Shown: piece after piece, positions 1-7,000 of the stretch
Layout of the letters: the number at the start of each line of letters is the position of its first letter
Numbering within the stretch: the stretch's first letter is position 1
Notes under the pieces: model-generated
The model's input: only the letters and a program-made list of their open reading frames with translations
Databases searched by the model: none
What the model was told of the DNA's origin: nothing
DNA from: Prolixibacteraceae bacterium JC049
Lineage (GTDB): Bacteria; Bacteroidota; Bacteroidia; Bacteroidales; Prolixibacteraceae
Direction: 5' to 3'
Length of the DNA stretch: 64,000 nucleotides
Assembly (NCBI GenBank): GCA_023369685.1
Contig: SACZ01000005.1
Location: 302,005 to 366,004, forward strand
Translations under genes and position numbers: made by a program

Positions 1-732
1 CAACCACACTAAAGTCACCATTAGACCAAATGCGCCATACCACTCCATGTATTTAGGAGCTCCACTTTCTGATGCACGTTCAATAAAATCGAAATCCAAA
101 ATCAGGTTTAATGCTGCAATTACCACTACAAATAAGCTAAAGCCAATAGCCATCAGACTATTTCCGTACATAAAGCCCATATTAGCTCCAAATAAACTGG
201 CAATGAAACTAATGAAATACACCAAAGCAATACCTCCTGTGGCAGCCATTACTCCCATTCTAAATTTTCCAGTAGCTCGCAATGTTCTATTTCGGTATAA
301 AACAAGCATTAAGGCAAAAACACCAAAGGTTAAACCTACTGCGCGCATTACTAGTCCTTGTCCAAACTGCATTTCCAACACAGCAGAGATTCCTCCTAAG
401 AATAATCCCTCCAGCAATGCATAAATTGGAGCCAATACGGCAGAACGTGCCGGACTAAAAACAGTTATCAAGGCCACAATGAAACCTCCGATACCACCAA
501 TAAGCATGTAAGGAGTGATAGCTGCAATAGCTTCTCCCGGATATGCCGGATTGAAAGCACCAAAAAACTGATTCCACACATAAGCAGCCGAAAGAACAGC
601 CAACAACAAAAGAATAGCTGTTTTATTCATTGCTCCTTCAATAGTCATTCGCTCTGTTTGGGCAAATGAAAAATCCATTTGCTTAAAAGCTTTTCCGCTA
701 AAAATTGGATTTGAAGATTTATCCAGTTTCAT
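1..732 (-). CDS. Bax inhibitor-1/YccA family membrane protein (3' end outside window)
   Basis: The frame opens with ATG at 732 and stays open to the window edge, giving 244 residues without a stop. It reads as an integral membrane protein with about seven hydrophobic helices. A short charged N-terminus (MKLDKSSNPIFSGKAF) precedes the first helix, and a late stretch reads DFDFIERASESGAPKYMEW. This matches the bacterial YccA/Bax inhibitor-1 group usually annotated as a permease-like integral membrane protein of unknown transport role. The family is about 235-260 residues, so only a few C-terminal residues should be missing. It is transcribed in the same direction as the flippase and AlkD-like genes upstream. 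Function beyond membrane location is not known from sequence. Confidence 0.8.
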   Translation of the reverse strand, partial: MKLDKSSNPIFSGKAFKQMDFSFAQTERMTIEGAMNKTAILLLLAVLSAAYVWNQFFGAFNPAYPGEAIAAITPYMLIGGIGGFIVALITVFSPARSAVLAPIYALLEGLFLGGISAVLEMQFGQGLVMRAVGLTFGVFALMLVLYRNRTLRATGKFRMGVMAATGGIALVYFISFIASLFGANMGFMYGNSLMAIGFSLFVVVIAALNLILDFDFIERASESGAPKYMEWYGAFGLMVTLVWL

Positions 733-817
733 ATTTCAAATGTTTTAAATTTCAATTTACTGTTTACGCAATATCAAAAGTCGTGCAAATAAATAAGTTC
801 CAACAGTTAAGATTTGT

Positions 818-1510
818 TTACTCCTTAAAACTCTCTTGCACCCACTCCGATGACAATTCTGTAATCAACTCTTCTGCAACCGCTTGCGCCTCTTTGTTTT
901 CATCTACCCTTAATACCGAAAGAAACTCCAATGCCATGTCATTTAGTTGTTTCGATCGTCTGCCAACTTGTCCGAAACTACGCACCATTACATTCGAAAG
1001 TTGTGGATCACGCATCAAAGGAGCAATTACTTCTAAAAATGGCTCAAACATTTCGTCCAACCCTTTTTTATCGACCATTGCCAAGCGTCCCATCAAAAGA
1101 AGTCCGGTATACTTTACCAAAAACTTCTTTCCTCGACACCACTCTAGTGCTTTTATGTAAGCAAATTTGCTTTCAGGGAAAAGGTTGATCACCGCCTGCT
1201 CTGCAATTTCGGTTGTCTCAAAGCTTTTGGCCCAATAATCCATTTGTTGCTCGGTAAGCGTAGAAGGTTCTTCTAACATCGTGGCTAAAATCATGGTTTC
1301 ACGCCATTGCTTATTCCACAATTTCAATGCTAAAAGATGGTTTCTGTCATACTGCTTGGCCAAGCCTCGCAATGTAACAATATTCGAACCTAAGTTCATT
1401 TTATATTTAAATCCTCTGGCTGTTAGCGAATCGGCCACAACACCATTTTTTGTCTGATTTAATTGCTTTAATATCGTTTTAAACTGATTCTCTATTTTAG
1501 AATCATCCAT
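818..1510 (-). CDS. AlkD-like DNA alkylation repair protein (HEAT-repeat)
   Basis: The 230-residue product is almost wholly helical and has no signal peptide. It resembles the DNA alkylation repair family typified by AlkD, which folds as HEAT-like repeats and removes alkylated bases such as 3-methyladenine and 7-methylguanine. Family-like segments are GSNIVTLRGLAKQYDRNH and the aromatic-rich FAYIKALEWCRGKKFLVKYT. Length fits the family (210-240). In-frame starts exist at 1549 (TTG), 1525 and 1522 (ATG), and 1510. I chose 1510 because GGA lies about 8 bases upstream and the extra N-terminus is not family-like. The gene follows the flippase stop by a few bases and is probably co-transcribed with it. 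Many Bacteroidota members of this family are untested, so glycosylase activity is inferred. Confidence 0.75.
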   Translation of the reverse strand: MDDSKIENQFKTILKQLNQTKNGVVADSLTARGFKYKMNLGSNIVTLRGLAKQYDRNHLLALKLWNKQWRETMILATMLEEPSTLTEQQMDYWAKSFETTEIAEQAVINLFPESKFAYIKALEWCRGKKFLVKYTGLLLMGRLAMVDKKGLDEMFEPFLEVIAPLMRDPQLSNVMVRSFGQVGRRSKQLNDMALEFLSVLRVDENKEAQAVAEELITELSSEWVQESFKE

Positions 1511-1535
1511 TATGAATTCCATCATCTGGTTACAT

Positions 1536-2852
1536 TTACATCCATTCAATTACATAAACTACTGCACACAATATCAACGAACCAATTAACCAACTACCCA
1601 GCGGCACAATTTGTTGGAGTGCAATGCCTGTATCTTTTCTCAATCGGAACGAAAGATACAGCTTTTCGAACCAATAGGCGATTACTGTTGCCAAGGCAAC
1701 CCCACTTACTCCCATGGTACGAACCAATAACAAGCTCAACGTTACGTTTAACATCAGTTCCCAAAACGATGCTCTCATTATCAGTTTTGTGTGACCTAAG
1801 CCAATTAATACCGCTTGAGGAAACACCAAGCGACTAACAACCAACAATAAATAGATATTGAAGATGGTAGCCGATTCAGCAAAATCGGGATTGAAGAATA
1901 ACTTAAAAAGTTGATGAGACAATAATGCCAACACCAACGACATTGGGAACAGTGTGTATATTAATCTTTTCGATCCCTGATATATTTCTTGCAATACCTC
2001 TGATTGCGGTTTTTCTGTATTTACTTTTGCTACCATTGCATTACTGAAACTATTGGCCAGTAATAAAGCCAATGGTAACTCACGCGCTCCGTATCGGAAA
2101 ATGGCAAATTCTTCAGCAGAAAAACGTGACGTGATTATAAAACCATCGATATACTGAGCCGAACCACTTAGCAAAGCTGCAGCAATTAACGGCCACGACC
2201 GATTCAGGCAATCTTTCAAAAACTCAGAATCGAACTGGAATTTTCCATGTTTTGCCAGCAACCACAGCAGATAACCATAACGCAACACTCCTGTTGCCAC
2301 CAATATCAGCAATAACTTTTCAACATCTAACTGAGCAAAAGCAGCCATCCCAATTGCAATCAACTGAATTCCGTACGCCCAAATACCGTATCCTACCAGC
2401 TCTTTCGATTTATCTTTCAAATAAAGAATATACTCAACCAAAGAGGCAGGTGCAGTTAAAACAACATAAACGACCAATAAGGTCACGTTTGAAAAAGAAT
2501 GATCGCTTAATAATATTGGAAAAAGAGTATCTTTTGTGGCAGCCAAAGCTCCGGCACCCAAAACAGCAAATAACTGGAGTGCAATAAATGCATTGAAAAG
2601 TTGAATTCCACTCTTGGCCGAATTATGCAACGACAAAAAACCTTTGATAAATCCATTTATCCAGAAAAAACTTACTGCTCCGGCCAAAAACAAGAACTGT
2701 TCGTAATAACCGATATCGGCTTTTGCCACTCCTGCTTTCACCAATACGATACCAATTAGGAATAATATTCCGTACCGAACCAGTTGAAACAGCTGTATAG
2801 CCGATACTGCATTAAATCGTGTCGATATATATTTGCTGATTTTTTCTCTCAT
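1536..2852 (-). CDS. Oligosaccharide flippase / polysaccharide biosynthesis membrane protein
   Basis: This 438-residue protein has about 12-14 hydrophobic helices and a basic start (MREKISKYISTRFNAVSAIQ). That layout is typical of the MATE/MOP superfamily Wzx-like exporters, which move lipid-linked oligosaccharides across the inner membrane. The frame is open further upstream to 2939, but the ATG at 2852 is preceded by GGAGAG and by a -7 box, so I take it as the start. It is followed immediately by the AlkD-like gene. No glycosyltransferases are nearby, so the glycan cannot be named, and the protein may serve a cluster elsewhere. Confidence is good for the superfamily and low for substrate. 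Confidence 0.82.
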   Translation of the reverse strand: MREKISKYISTRFNAVSAIQLFQLVRYGILFLIGIVLVKAGVAKADIGYYEQFLFLAGAVSFFWINGFIKGFLSLHNSAKSGIQLFNAFIALQLFAVLGAGALAATKDTLFPILLSDHSFSNVTLLVVYVVLTAPASLVEYILYLKDKSKELVGYGIWAYGIQLIAIGMAAFAQLDVEKLLLILVATGVLRYGYLLWLLAKHGKFQFDSEFLKDCLNRSWPLIAAALLSGSAQYIDGFIITSRFSAEEFAIFRYGARELPLALLLANSFSNAMVAKVNTEKPQSEVLQEIYQGSKRLIYTLFPMSLVLALLSHQLFKLFFNPDFAESATIFNIYLLLVVSRLVFPQAVLIGLGHTKLIMRASFWELMLNVTLSLLLVRTMGVSGVALATVIAYWFEKLYLSFRLRKDTGIALQQIVPLGSWLIGSLILCAVVYVIEWM

Positions 2853-2861
2853 TACTCTCCA

Positions 2862-2869
2862 CAAAAGTA
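2862..2869 (-). promoter_or_regulatory. -7 promoter box of flippase gene
   Basis: TACTTTTG on the minus strand matches the Bacteroidota -7 consensus TAnnTTTG exactly. It ends 9 bases before the ATG at 2852. No convincing -33 TTTG is present at the usual distance. The transcript would start only a few bases ahead of the ATG. Confidence 0.5.
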
Positions 2870-2970
2870 AGCAAGAATAGTCGATTATTTTTAAGTTGAA
2901 AAAAATATCATCTAAAACACTCTGAATATCAGAGCCCATCTAATTTTCTTTCGTTTTTTTTCATTTTTTG

Positions 2971-3003
2971 TTTGCACAAACCGAAAGAAATATCCTATAT
3001 TTG
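2971..3003 (+). promoter_or_regulatory. Promoter of tRNA-His
   Basis: TTTG at 2971-2974, a 21-base spacer and TATATTTG at 2996-3003 match the Bacteroidota sigma-ABfr promoter (TTTG, 19-21 bases, TAnnTTTG). The mature tRNA starts about 40 bases downstream, so a short 5' leader would be trimmed by RNase P. Confidence 0.8.
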
Positions 3004-3041
3004 CAACCGCAAAACGAAAGCAATACCACGCTTTCAAACAT

Positions 3042-3116
3042 GGTGGTTGTAGCTCAGTTGGTTAGAGCGCTGGATTGTGGTTCCAGAGGTCGCCGGTTCG
3101 ACCCCGGTCATCCACC
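3042..3116 (+). tRNA. tRNA-His (GTG)
   Basis: The cloverleaf can be folded by eye. The acceptor arm is 3043-3049 with 3109-3115, preceded by the extra G at 3042 (G-1) pairing with C3116, as is typical for tRNA-His. The D arm starts GCTC at 3052. The anticodon stem CTGGA/TCCAG encloses a loop with GTG at 3077-3079. The T arm carries TTCGA. CCA is not encoded. Acceptor pair 5-68 is a T-T mismatch, which is unusual but leaves six good pairs. A strong terminator follows. Confidence 0.95.
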
Positions 3117-3120
3117 CACT

Positions 3121-3157
3121 AAAAAGCCAATTAATCTCACGATTAATTGGCTTTTTT
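3121..3157. terminator. Bidirectional intrinsic terminator
   Basis: A 16-bp perfect stem (3121-3136 with 3141-3156) with a TCAC loop has A-runs on the left and T-runs on the right. It can end the tRNA-His transcript on the + strand and the 3178-3615 gene on the minus strand. Confidence 0.92.
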
Positions 3158-3177
3158 ATTTTCATATCATTTCCGGT

Positions 3178-3615
3178 TTACATCCAAGCACCAGGAACTC
3201 TGCTAAAAGGCCAAGGAATTGCGGCCAACATAATTAGCAATCCTACCAGATAGAAATAAAGCACCTGCTTACGAGACGCATTTCCTGTTCTCTTTTTCGC
3301 ACGACTATACCCTACTGTTATTAATGCCAATGAAAGCAACATCATTACTGGATGCTCCAAAGTAAAAAAGCGCATCAAGCTGCTTTCAAACATCACTGAG
3401 CTAAACATCACTTTAGGTGTACTGAAATACAATACAAATCCTACCAAAAACTGCAAGTGCATTAAGGCCATACCAATTAATGCCCAAACATTTTTTCCAT
3501 TAAAGCTTTCGGGTTTCTTTTTTATTGAGGTGAAAATGGCCATCAAAACTCCAATTAACACCAAGTATCTAAGTCCGGAATGAGAATGCAATAAAGCTGA
3601 ATACATAATTTTCAA
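3178..3615 (-). CDS. Small membrane protein of the cytochrome-b-like type
   Basis: The 145-residue product has four predicted membrane helices with histidines near their ends: ALLHSHSGLRY at the start, LMHLQFLVG in the middle and LEHPVMM later. Proteins of this size and pattern in Bacteroidota are often labelled cytochrome B, and the paired histidines would suit haem binding. That is inference, and no redox partner gene is adjacent. It starts with ATG at 3615, and the alternative MYSALL at residue 4 would be equally plausible. It shares the terminator at 3121-3157 with the convergent tRNA. Confidence 0.6.
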   Translation of the reverse strand: MKIMYSALLHSHSGLRYLVLIGVLMAIFTSIKKKPESFNGKNVWALIGMALMHLQFLVGFVLYFSTPKVMFSSVMFESSLMRFFTLEHPVMMLLSLALITVGYSRAKKRTGNASRKQVLYFYLVGLLIMLAAIPWPFSRVPGAWM

Positions 3616-3775
3616 TGTTAACAGTTAAACATACCAAAGAAACAGCAAGCCATTCAAAAGGTTTAACCGAAAAAATCGATTACAAATCCTAAATTTCACA
3701 CCCTCTATTTTAACAAATCCTAAATTTACCCCACCTTAAAAAAACATTTTATAGCACTATTTTGAAAAAAAATCT

Positions 3776-3783
3776 CATCTTTG
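3776..3783 (+). promoter_or_regulatory. Probable -7 box of lysC
   Basis: CATCTTTG differs from TAnnTTTG at its first base only. It would give a leader of about 115 bases before the lysC ATG at 3902. No -33 TTTG lies at the usual distance. The leader is long enough for control, but I see no known riboswitch fold in it. Confidence 0.35.
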
Positions 3784-3901
3784 CGACTGTTTATAATTGA
3801 GTTTAACTCCTTTGGCGGTTATTTGCATCATTTTACATTTTCAATTATGCCTGTTTTTGAGAATGTCTTTTTGCACTCACCGCTTTTATTATTAAAAGAA
3901 T

Positions 3902-5212
3902 ATGAAAGTATTGAAATTCGGAGGAACCTCGGTAGGTTCCGTTGACAACATGAAATCAGTAATGCAGATTATTACTGATGGAGAGCGCAAAGTAGTTGTG
4001 CTTTCAGCAATGAGTGGTACGACCAACACCTTGGTCGAAATATCAGAACTTCTATACAAGAAAAAACAGAAGGAAGCTACAAAGCTAATTGATAAACTTG
4101 AGGCAAAATACAACAAGGTTATCAGCCAACTTTATGCTTCTGCCGATTATAAACAAAAGGGAGCTAAACATGTCAAACAGGTATTTGAAACATTAAAATC
4201 GTACACCACAGGCGAGTTCGACGAAAATGGCGAAAAAGCTATTTTGGCCCAAGGTGAGATGATGTCAACAGGCATGTTTCATTTCCTACTATTAGAAAAC
4301 GGATTTAAATCGGCTTTAATTCCAGCTCTTGACTTCATGAAAATTGATGAAGAGCTTCAGCCTGATTTGAAATACATAACAGAGCACATTGAGCCAATAA
4401 TGGCAGATGTAGCAGATGCAGACTATGTTATTACACAAGGTTACATCTGTTTGAATGCTGACAACAATGTAGATAACCTACAACGTGGAGGTAGTGACTA
4501 TACTGCCACACTGATTGGTGCTGCTATTAATTCTGAGATTGTTGAAATCTGGACAGACATTGATGGTTTCCACAACAACGATCCACGTTACGTTGAAAAT
4601 ACCGCTAAGATAAATCAACTATCGTTTGAGGAGGCAGCCGAGCTAGCTTTCTTTGGAGCAAAAATTCTTCACCCATCAACCATTCTTCCTTGTAAAAAAA
4701 GGAATGTACCTGTTCGATTGAAAAACACAATGAATCCTACAGATGATGGTACACTGATCACACATGATCCACAGGGGAAAGGGATTAAAGCAATTGCCGC
4801 CAAAGACAATATTGCTGCCATTAAAATTAAGTCAGACCGAATGTTGAATGCACACGGATTCTTGCGTAAGGTTTTCGAAATTTTCGAGAACTTCAAAACT
4901 CCTATCGATATGATTACGACATCGGAGGTTGCAGTTTCGTGTACCATCGACAAAATGGATTACCTGGAGGATATCTTAGTAGATCTTGAATCACTTGGAG
5001 AGGTAAGTATCGATACCGACCAGACTATTATCTGTATTGTTGGACACGACTTGATTGAAGAAAAAGGACACCAATATCGCATTTTCAAAGCATTGGAAAA
5101 ACTTCCTATTCGTATGATTTCTTACGGTGGAAGTAATCACAATATTTCGATATTAACTTGTCGCGAAGATAAAAAAGAAGCGCTTAACGCCTTAAGTAAA
5201 GGCTTGTTTTAA
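3902..5212 (+). CDS. lysC: Aspartate kinase
   Basis: This enzyme phosphorylates aspartate, the first step to lysine, diaminopimelate, threonine and methionine. The 436-residue protein opens with the kinase signature KFGGTSVGS at residues 5-13. It has the mid-domain motif GGSDYTATLIGAAI (residues about 197-210) and EIWTDIDG for the aspartate/ATP site. The C-terminal third (from about residue 300) shows two ACT-type segments with TTSEVAVSCTIDK, where end-product inhibition usually acts. Length fits monofunctional bacterial aspartokinases. lysA follows on the same strand after 93 bases, so the window carries the first and last steps of the lysine branch. Which amino acid inhibits it cannot be read from sequence. 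Confidence 0.96.
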   Translation: MKVLKFGGTSVGSVDNMKSVMQIITDGERKVVVLSAMSGTTNTLVEISELLYKKKQKEATKLIDKLEAKYNKVISQLYASADYKQKGAKHVKQVFETLKSYTTGEFDENGEKAILAQGEMMSTGMFHFLLLENGFKSALIPALDFMKIDEELQPDLKYITEHIEPIMADVADADYVITQGYICLNADNNVDNLQRGGSDYTATLIGAAINSEIVEIWTDIDGFHNNDPRYVENTAKINQLSFEEAAELAFFGAKILHPSTILPCKKRNVPVRLKNTMNPTDDGTLITHDPQGKGIKAIAAKDNIAAIKIKSDRMLNAHGFLRKVFEIFENFKTPIDMITTSEVAVSCTIDKMDYLEDILVDLESLGEVSIDTDQTIICIVGHDLIEEKGHQYRIFKALEKLPIRMISYGGSNHNISILTCREDKKEALNALSKGLF

Positions 5213-5245
5213 GTACCTTCATAAAAGCAGACTATAAAAACCTCG

Positions 5246-5276
5246 AATGCCGGATACATTTATTGTATTCGGTATT
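5246..5276 (+). terminator. Hairpin between lysC and lysA
   Basis: A 13-bp stem (5246-5258 with 5264-5276, including G-T pairs) has a 5-base loop and lies 33 bases after the lysC stop. The T-run after it is poor, so it may be a weak terminator or a stem that stabilises the lysC mRNA end rather than a full stop. Confidence 0.45.
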
Positions 5277-5305
5277 TGTGTACTTATCCGTTTAACACAG
5301 ACCAG

Positions 5306-6463
5306 ATGATTAATCAAAGATATATCGAACAGTTTCAGCAACTAGAAACACCCTTTTATTTCTACGATCTCGATTTACTTCGAGCAACTCTTGACACCGT
5401 AAAAAGAGAAGCATCGAAATACAATTACGTGGTACACTACGCCATTAAAGCCAATGCCAACGAAGCCGTTTTAAAAACGCTTACTGAATATGGATTTGGT
5501 GCAGATTGCGTTAGTGGCAACGAAGTATCGAAAGCCATCGAATTGGGTATCCCGAACTCTAAAGTAGCTTATGCCGGTGTTGGAAAATCGGACAAAGAGA
5601 TAAAAACAGCATTACAACACCAGATTTTCTCTTTCAATTGCGAAAGTATTCCTGAGATTGAAGTTATCAACGAGATTGCAGGTAAAATGGACGTAGTTGC
5701 TCCTATCGCTATTCGCATCAATCCAGATGTTGATCCTCAGACACACAAATATATTACCACCGGACTTAAAGACAACAAGTTTGGAATTAACCACTGGGAT
5801 TTTGATGAAGTAGGACGAATTCTTCGCTCTCTACCAAACATCAAATTAACAGGAATTCATTTCCACGTGGGCTCGCAGATTACCGATATTTCGGTATTCG
5901 AACAATTAAGCCTGAAGGTGAATAAAATACATGAATGGTTTGAGCAAAATGGCTTCCACCTGGAGCATATCAATGTGGGTGGCGGACTAGGCATCAATTA
6001 CGATGATCCACAAGCCCAGCCAATTTGCGATTTTGCCGCTTACTTCAAGGCCTTCAACGATCACTTGGAATTAAAAGAAGGACAGCAGTTGCATTTCGAA
6101 CTGGGAAGATCGCTGGTAGCACAATGCGGTCATCTTATTTCGAAGGTATTATACGTGAAGCAAGGACTGGAAACACAATTCCTGATATTGGATGCAGGAA
6201 TGACAGAATTGATTCGTCCAGCTCTGTATCAAGCTACACACAAGGTTAGCGCACTAACATCTAACCTACCAACAGAAAAGTACGACATTGTTGGTCCGAT
6301 ATGCGAATCTTCAGATGTTTTCGGAAGGAAAGTAGATTTACCAAAATCGAAACGTGGAGATTTGATTGCGATCCATTCAGCAGGAGCTTATGGCGAAACT
6401 ATGGCGTCGACTTACAATATGCGTGATTTAGTGAAAGCTTACAACTCGGACGAGTTAAAATAA
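5306..6463 (+). CDS. lysA: Diaminopimelate decarboxylase
   Basis: This PLP enzyme decarboxylates meso-diaminopimelate to L-lysine. Fold-type III hallmarks are present: HYAIKANAN with the PLP lysine, HVGSQITD, the glycine loop GGGLGINY, the active-site cysteine segment ICESSDVF and the C-terminal GAYGETMASTYN. The frame is open from a TTG at 5276, but ATG at 5306 gives the family-like start MINQRYIEQFQQLETPFY and a 385-residue protein. The upstream ten residues are judged untranslated. It is probably co-regulated with lysC, although a hairpin lies between them. Confidence 0.95.
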   Translation: MINQRYIEQFQQLETPFYFYDLDLLRATLDTVKREASKYNYVVHYAIKANANEAVLKTLTEYGFGADCVSGNEVSKAIELGIPNSKVAYAGVGKSDKEIKTALQHQIFSFNCESIPEIEVINEIAGKMDVVAPIAIRINPDVDPQTHKYITTGLKDNKFGINHWDFDEVGRILRSLPNIKLTGIHFHVGSQITDISVFEQLSLKVNKIHEWFEQNGFHLEHINVGGGLGINYDDPQAQPICDFAAYFKAFNDHLELKEGQQLHFELGRSLVAQCGHLISKVLYVKQGLETQFLILDAGMTELIRPALYQATHKVSALTSNLPTEKYDIVGPICESSDVFGRKVDLPKSKRGDLIAIHSAGAYGETMASTYNMRDLVKAYNSDELK

Positions 6464-6464
6464 A

Positions 6465-6508
6465 AAAACAGCTACCATTTTAGCTGCCCGAAGCTTCTAA
6501 AATGGTAG
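6465..6508 (-). terminator. Terminator formed by the last codons of aroK
   Basis: A perfect 12-bp inverted repeat (6472-6483 with 6497-6508) overlaps the last codons and stop of aroK. On the minus strand it is followed by a T-run at 6464-6471. The terminator is therefore built into the coding end. On the + strand there is no T-run, so it would not act well for lysA. Confidence 0.75.
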
Positions 6509-6989
6509 TTATATCTTCAGCCTGAATATTCCCTCCGGTAACTCTCACTTTTGCCTGAGAGTAGAACACATTTCGCTCATTGAGCTTTTCCTCAACAAAC
6601 AGAGTTAATTCTTCAGTATTCTTTTCTTTTATCAATGGGCGCTCAGCTTTCGCTCTACTTAATCGAGCCACTAAAGCCTTAACAGGAACATCTAACCACA
6701 CTGTTATTCCCGACTGATTCATTTGGTTCATATTATCACCAAAACAGGGAGCTCCGCCACCTGTTCCAATAACAACATCCTGAAAACCGGCCAACTCTTC
6801 AATGGCTAAACGCTCTTTCTCTCGAAAAGATGCTTCGCCCTCTTCAGCAAAAATCTGTGCTACTGTTTTAAAGTATTTCTCTTCTATGAATTTATCCATA
6901 TCGATAAAAGAGCAACCTGTTAAAGCAGCTAATCTTCGCCCTAGAGTAGACTTTCCACTCCCCATGAAACCAATCAAAAAAATCGTCAT
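6480..6989 (-). CDS. aroK: Shikimate kinase
   Basis: It phosphorylates shikimate with ATP at the fifth common step of aromatic amino acid synthesis. The 169-residue protein shows the Walker A loop GFMGSGKST (residues 7-15), the shikimate-binding DMD (30-32), the FREKE arginine region, the GTGGGAPC loop and the lid arginine in ERPLI. Length fits the family. It sits directly downstream of parC (11-base gap) on the same strand and may be transcribed with parE-parC. Confidence 0.95.
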   Translation of the reverse strand: MTIFLIGFMGSGKSTLGRRLAALTGCSFIDMDKFIEEKYFKTVAQIFAEEGEASFREKERLAIEELAGFQDVVIGTGGGAPCFGDNMNQMNQSGITVWLDVPVKALVARLSRAKAERPLIKEKNTEELTLFVEEKLNERNVFYSQAKVRVTGGNIQAEDITTILEASGS

Positions 6990-7000
6990 AGTTGGATTAC

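Noticed and set aside
47..424. Long + strand reading frame opposite the Bax-inhibitor-like gene
   Set aside because: It mirrors a real membrane-protein gene on the minus strand; its translation has no family likeness, and coding logic fits the minus strand.
3784..3901. Lysine riboswitch in the lysC leader
   Set aside because: The leader of about 115 bases is too short for the lysine aptamer, and its conserved helices are not visible.
3847..3945. 33-codon frame overlapping the lysC start, as a possible leader peptide
   Set aside because: It has no run of lysine, threonine or methionine codons and no attenuator hairpin follows it, so there is no sign of attenuation.
5276..5305. TTG start ten codons upstream for lysA
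   Set aside because: The TTG is the last part of a hairpin in the spacer, and family alignment starts at the ATG at 5306.
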